From assembly GCA_012845835.1 (NCBI GenBank), contig JABAKD010000027.1, forward strand, positions 4,295,465 to 4,359,464: 64,000 nt of DNA, in the 5' to 3' direction. The translations under genes were made by a program, and so were the position numbers. Shown here one piece after another: positions 61,101 to 64,000 of this stretch; position 1 is the stretch's first letter; every line of letters begins with the position of its first letter. The notes beneath the pieces were generated by a model. It saw only the letters and a list, made by a program, of their open reading frames with translations. It had not been told where the DNA came from and did not search any database. The stretch comes from Undaria pinnatifida. Lineage: Eukaryota > Sar > Phaeophyceae > Laminariales > Alariaceae.

Positions 61101-63133
61101 TTCTTGCGTGCGCCAATGTATCTGGTTTGGCCCTCGCTTGGTGTCTGGACTGGCGTGCCGTCGTAATGAAGTGCCTGCTCTAGTCCGCATTGAAAAACGG
61201 CTCTTTCCCCGTACTGTTTCATTGCACGAGTACATTCTCTTTGTTTGGTTGGGTCGGCTTGTTCTTCGTGATTTCGTTGTTTTGTTTTACTGTGGATTTG
61301 CTTTTCTGTTAAATCGTTGTATTAGTAATGCTGCCCGGTGGGGCCGGGGCCGCTCTTGACTGGCGCCTTAAGCGAAGAAACGGAATCCTCGTAGCTGGAC
61401 GCTTAGGTCTCTACAGGTTGACGCGCGCCTTGTTAAGAGCTTGTTTTTGTTTACTTTCCGGTTGTAAAAGACGCGTGCTACGACAGAGGTAGCGTTTTTC
61501 GTCTGAAACGGTTTCTGAATGACGGGGCTTCTTAACCCAAAATCGTCGACAATAGGTCATTTTTTGGATGGTTCTCGTCGTGTACCTAGGCCATGGTAGT
61601 TTTCATCCGGTCAGATGTTTTTTTTTCTTGTCCAAATCAGTGTTTGGCAGAGGTCTTGAGCTCCCAAATTGAGGGGTTGTGTTGAGAAAAAAAAGAAGTG
61701 GTGCACCTCTATCGTAGCACGCGTCCTTGCCGTGTACATGTGTGGGTCGTTGCCCGGTCGCAGCAGGTAGTGTGCTCGGTCGGTCGGTCGGTTTGATCCG
61801 ATCGATCGCTATGCCGTACAAAGTATTGTTTAGTTTAGTTAGTTTTTATAGAGGACGAAGGGGTTTTTTGGTACGTTTTTCCTTCTTTTTTTCGGGACGA
61901 GCAGCGACGGAAAACGCAAACGCGTCTTCGACGCGGACTGTTCCAATAGCGACGCGTCTTCGACGCGAACTGTTCCAATAGCGTGGCAGGTGGCACTTGT
62001 GTGGTGCTATGGACTACGGCGATGCAAGATATGATTACACCCCCCCGTACTATCTTGGAAGGATGCAGTTTACCCTTCATGCGACTCGCCGAACACCTCA
62101 CGGCGCTTCGCGCTTGGCGCAAGCAATGTCTGCCTGGTTGGCGAAAACCCGACGTGCTCCGCCCGGGCATAGTAGGGATGCGAGGGTCTATGGTCATACG
62201 ACTACGGCCATGCACAAACTGAGTACACCCCCCCCCGTAATATCGCCATATAACCCCCCCCCTTCCCGTGCAAACCCTACCTCTGCCGCTTGCTCCCTCT
62301 CGCAGGACGCGACGGCCCAGATGGCCGTGCTTCAGTTCATCTCGTCCGGCCTGCCCAAGACCGCTTGCCCGACGACGATCCACTGCGACCACCTCATCGC
62401 TGCCGAGAACGGCGCCGATGCCGACATGGCCGCGGCGAATGTCACCAACAAGGAGGTAAGCACTTAGTATTCTGCTGTCGTTTGCTGATGTGTTACATAC
62501 AGTGCTACGTGCTGCTGTACTACTACTGCTGTGCTACCAGGTGTACTATTGCGGGAATGGATTTTCTTCGATGCATCTGTACAATGGTTGGCATCCCCGA
62601 TGAAGTAGTAGGTGGTTATCGTCCCTACTGGTGGCTGTGCCGTGGGTTCAAGTCTCACGGAGTGCATATTCGTGCTTGTAGGGACTTTTTCTTGCGTAAA
62701 AATTGACGAGCGGAAAGCGCGAAAGCGCGAGTTAGCAAAACTCGATGAAAATCGACGACTATAAAAAGCCTAAAAGTGGCAATGTTGAATGAACCCGATG
62801 CGCGATAAAAAAGGAAGGCGTGTACTGCGGGGGAGATGGAGGACACCTGCGACCACGGCTTGTCTAGAAGGTCGCTGAGGATGAAACTTTTCAAGGGTTG
62901 AACAGTAGAGTAAAGTGATAAAAGTGATTGAAAATAAAATGTCGGGATGCAAATTCAATCATAGCAATTGAATTGAAGCCCGTGTGTTGCATTGTCGCCC
63001 GCCCTGTTGCTGCCACCGCCACCGCCGCCGTTGCAAATGCCTCCCCCCGTGTCAGGTGTACGACTTCCTCTCCTCCGCCGGCGCGAAATACGGCATCGGA
63101 TTCTGGAAACCTGGATCAGGCATTATCCACCAG
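55123..63133 (+). CDS. ACO: Mitochondrial aconitate hydratase, 3' part off the right edge
   Basis: Aconitase interconverts citrate and isocitrate in the mitochondrial TCA cycle using a [4Fe-4S] cluster. Five exons are seen: 55123-55158, 58587-58681, 60251-60458, 62306-62455 and 63056-63133 (phases 0, 2, 0, 0), giving about 189 codons of a protein that is usually near 780. Exons 1 and 2 give an Arg-rich, acid-poor presequence ([12 protein letters not shown], then [10 protein letters not shown]). Exons 3 to 5 give conserved aconitase sequence: [44 protein letters not shown] and [15 protein letters not shown]. By family knowledge the Gln of AMQ, Asp-His of CDHL and His of IIHQ contact substrate. 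The cluster cysteines lie beyond the right edge. Intron 3 uses a GC donor. The promoter region is shared with the divergent coiled-coil gene. Confidence 0.9.
56555..56990 (+). repeat. Two-copy tandem duplication, unit about 215 bp
   Basis: The units at 56,555-56,760 and 56,765-56,990 share AGTTTTGTCGAACCTGGACC, GTGGTCCCTCATTAGTGCAG, GGATTATTATCTAC, TGGAAGTCGGGGAA and TTGGTCGACCAATTTTT. They differ by small indels, including an added TACCAGGTA-type word in the second. Confidence 0.75.
56839..57409. mobile_element. Possible TIR element with CAGTCGTGGTCCC ends
   Basis: The left end CAGTCGTGGTCCCTCATTAG (56,839) and the right end on the other strand CAGTCGTGGTCCCGCGTTAG (57,409) are inverted repeats. 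TA precedes the left end. The interior includes telomere-like GGGTTA words near 57,050. The left part is also duplicated just upstream (56,555-56,760). It lies in aconitase intron 1. Confidence 0.5.
58010..58530 (+). repeat. Pyrimidine-rich tandem array (TCCTTATCCT-type)
   Basis: About 520 bp of degenerate 6- to 12-bp units made of TCCTTATC, TCCTTGTC and CTCGATCC lie in aconitase intron 1, ending about 60 bp before exon 2. It reads open on both strands. Confidence 0.8.
58587..58681 (+). CDS. ACO: Aconitase exon 2 (rest of presequence)
   Basis: The acceptor GCGGAGCAG enters phase 0 and the donor GCGAG|GTACGC leaves phase 2, exactly what exon 3 needs. It encodes [20 protein letters not shown] then [11 protein letters not shown]. 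The Arg/Ser/Ala start fits the C-terminal half of a presequence. Confidence 0.6.
59040..59730 (+). other. Unassigned intron segment with long open frame
   Basis: Within aconitase intron 2, a frame of about 140 codons (59,304-59,729) is rich in Lys, Arg and Ser. No splice border or family motif supports it. It may be a decayed repeat, or nothing. Confidence 0.2.
60075..60250 (+). repeat. (GTGCT)n pentanucleotide array
   Basis: GTGCT units with CGCT and GGGCT variants run right up to the acceptor of aconitase exon 3. A looser version, mixed with GGGAT-type units, begins near 59,930. Confidence 0.9.
60251..60458 (+). CDS. ACO: Aconitase exon 3 (first conserved block)
   Basis: The acceptor TAGATCCAG is followed by one base and 69 codons. 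The clear part is [40 protein letters not shown] and [19 protein letters not shown]. The exon ends at AMQ with CAG|GCAAGC, a GC donor. The first residues [10 protein letters not shown] are in the only frame that joins both sides, but another frame reads FDLVPRP at the same place, so the acceptor could be a few bases off. Confidence 0.85.
62306..62455 (+). CDS. ACO: Aconitase exon 4
   Basis: This exon has 50 codons, phase 0 to 0: [40 protein letters not shown] and [10 protein letters not shown]. The acceptor is CCTCTCGCAG and the donor GAG|GTAAGC. Asp-His in CDHL correspond by family knowledge to active-site residues. Confidence 0.9.
62600..62872 (+). repeat. tRNA-derived SINE, copy 3
   Basis: A B-box-like GGGTTCAAGTCTC at 62644-62656 is followed by the shared body (GTAGGGACTTTTTCTTGCG, GCGCGAGTTAGCAAAACTCG, ATGCGCGATAAAAAAGGAAG, CGACCACGGCTTGTC). 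It lies in aconitase intron 4, same strand as the gene. Confidence 0.7.
63056..63133 (+). CDS. ACO: Aconitase exon 5
   Basis: This exon has 26 codons: [20 protein letters not shown] then SGIIHQ. The acceptor is CCGTGTCAG and the donor CACCAG|GTGGGT, phase 0. The next conserved block (IVLENYA...) is not found up to 64,000, so the following intron runs past the right edge. Confidence 0.9.
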
Positions 63134-64000
63134 GTGGGTGAACGGAACTAGTCCACACGTTGGGAATATAACGTCACTATACAGATAAATCGTGTTTTTT
63201 TTTGTCCAGGATCTTCGTTGTGTGCATCATTCTCCACAGGCTGGTTGATCTACAGGTTCTGAAACAATCTGTTCCTGTCCCCGCAATAATGATCGACGGG
63301 CTGTGGTCATGTTATCGTGCGTGTGCCCAGGTTTGTAAGTTAAGGATTTGGTTCTCTAATTTAGTACGAACTGTTTGATCTGTACCCGTTTCCAGGTGGT
63401 GATCAGCAGCATACACGTTATCTATACATACGTCCCAACTCACTGATCTTCACGATCTTGTTCAGGCAGATCATGAGCTGTCCGGCGTGTGGATTATTCA
63501 TACGTCGAGCGGTCGGTCCGTCCGTCCTCACGGCGAGTGTTTATTGGAGTTGTGCAGTAAGTAGTACACAGTATTTCTTAGCTCTATTGCAGCGGGGGCG
63601 TCTAGCGCTGCGTTTGCGGCCATCAACGCGTGCGTCCCACCGGTAAGGTAATGTCGTGAGCGAAAACTAGGAGAGGGGTGTTGCGAGCGGCAAACAAGAC
63701 GAAACAAACGGTCAAGGCAGCGAAAACATTGCGAGAGCTATTCAAAGAGCAATACAAAAAAACGTGCCATCATAACGAACACAGCGGCATCTTTGTTGCT
63801 GTCCCGCGAAGGTTGGGTTGGACTGCTAGAGGTTCTTCGCCGCCGATGCTACCCCCCCTTCGCCCCCAAACCCTCCCCCCCTCAACCAACCGCCATCCCC
63901 CCTTCCCCACCCCCCTTCTCTACCCCCCCCCCCCGCCTTTGAGCACTTAGAGTGATATACGGAGGGTTGAGGGAAGATATTGGAATTCAAACGTATCTGC
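63134..64000 (+). other. Aconitase intron 5 (runs off the edge)
   Basis: There is no aconitase exon after 63,133. The stretch has GATC-rich element-like words near 63,240-63,480 and a C-rich tract at 63,850-63,935, but nothing codable in the expected family sequence. Confidence 0.6.

Noticed and set aside
1-64000. Integrated virus, rRNA or a bacterial-type operon
   Set aside because: No capsid, polymerase, integrase, rRNA or polycistronic gene arrangement could be recognised.

Overview
This is nuclear DNA from an intron-rich eukaryote, most likely a brown alga or a close stramenopile relative. That placement is an inference. It rests on GC-rich coding exons, small exons separated by introns of 0.3 to 5 kb, Ala/Gly/Ser/Pro/Gln-rich proteins, many microsatellites, and protein matches recalled from family knowledge; no database search was run. 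Exon models were built by hand from reading frame, AG/GT borders, intron phase and remembered protein families.

Three genes are supported. (1) Minus strand, about 23.9 kb down to 2.1 kb and continuing off the left edge: a homologue of EDC4 (Ge-1/Hedls in animals, VARICOSE in plants), the mRNA-decapping scaffold. The N-terminal WD40-type part is spread over ten short exons (e2 to e11) whose phases all match. It is followed by long Ser/Gly/Pro/Gln-rich linker exons (e12 to e16). The C-terminal helical part would lie left of the window. (2) Minus strand, 54,814 to 45,788: a complete five-exon gene of about 1,313 codons for an unrecognised coiled-coil protein. It has a poly-Gln tract and a short FYSAHNP-type motif that is only assembled by splicing. 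(3) Plus strand, from 55,123 and continuing off the right edge: mitochondrial aconitate hydratase, with the first five exons present, including a two-exon targeting presequence. Genes 2 and 3 are divergent, with start codons 308 bp apart.

Between genes 1 and 2 lies about 22 kb (23.9 to 45.8 kb) with no convincing gene. It is full of dispersed repeats, small terminal-inverted-repeat elements, local tandem duplications and microsatellites. The same repeat families also sit inside introns of all three genes. Families recognised here by comparing copies within the window are: a tRNA-derived SINE (3 copies), two Tc1/mariner-like MITE families with TA target sites, a GATC-rich element of about 270 bp (8 or more copies), a core repeat of about 60 bp (8 or more copies), a 735-bp inverted-repeat element, and several two-copy tandem duplications.

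The points most worth a second look are: a duplicated, purifying-selected EDC4 exon that may be a mutually exclusive alternative or a poison exon; repeat copies of the EDC4 start-codon region scattered upstream; two places where the EDC4 frame changes across poly-G tracts; a GC-AG intron in aconitase; the unknown coiled-coil protein; and the very frequent short word TACCAGGTA.
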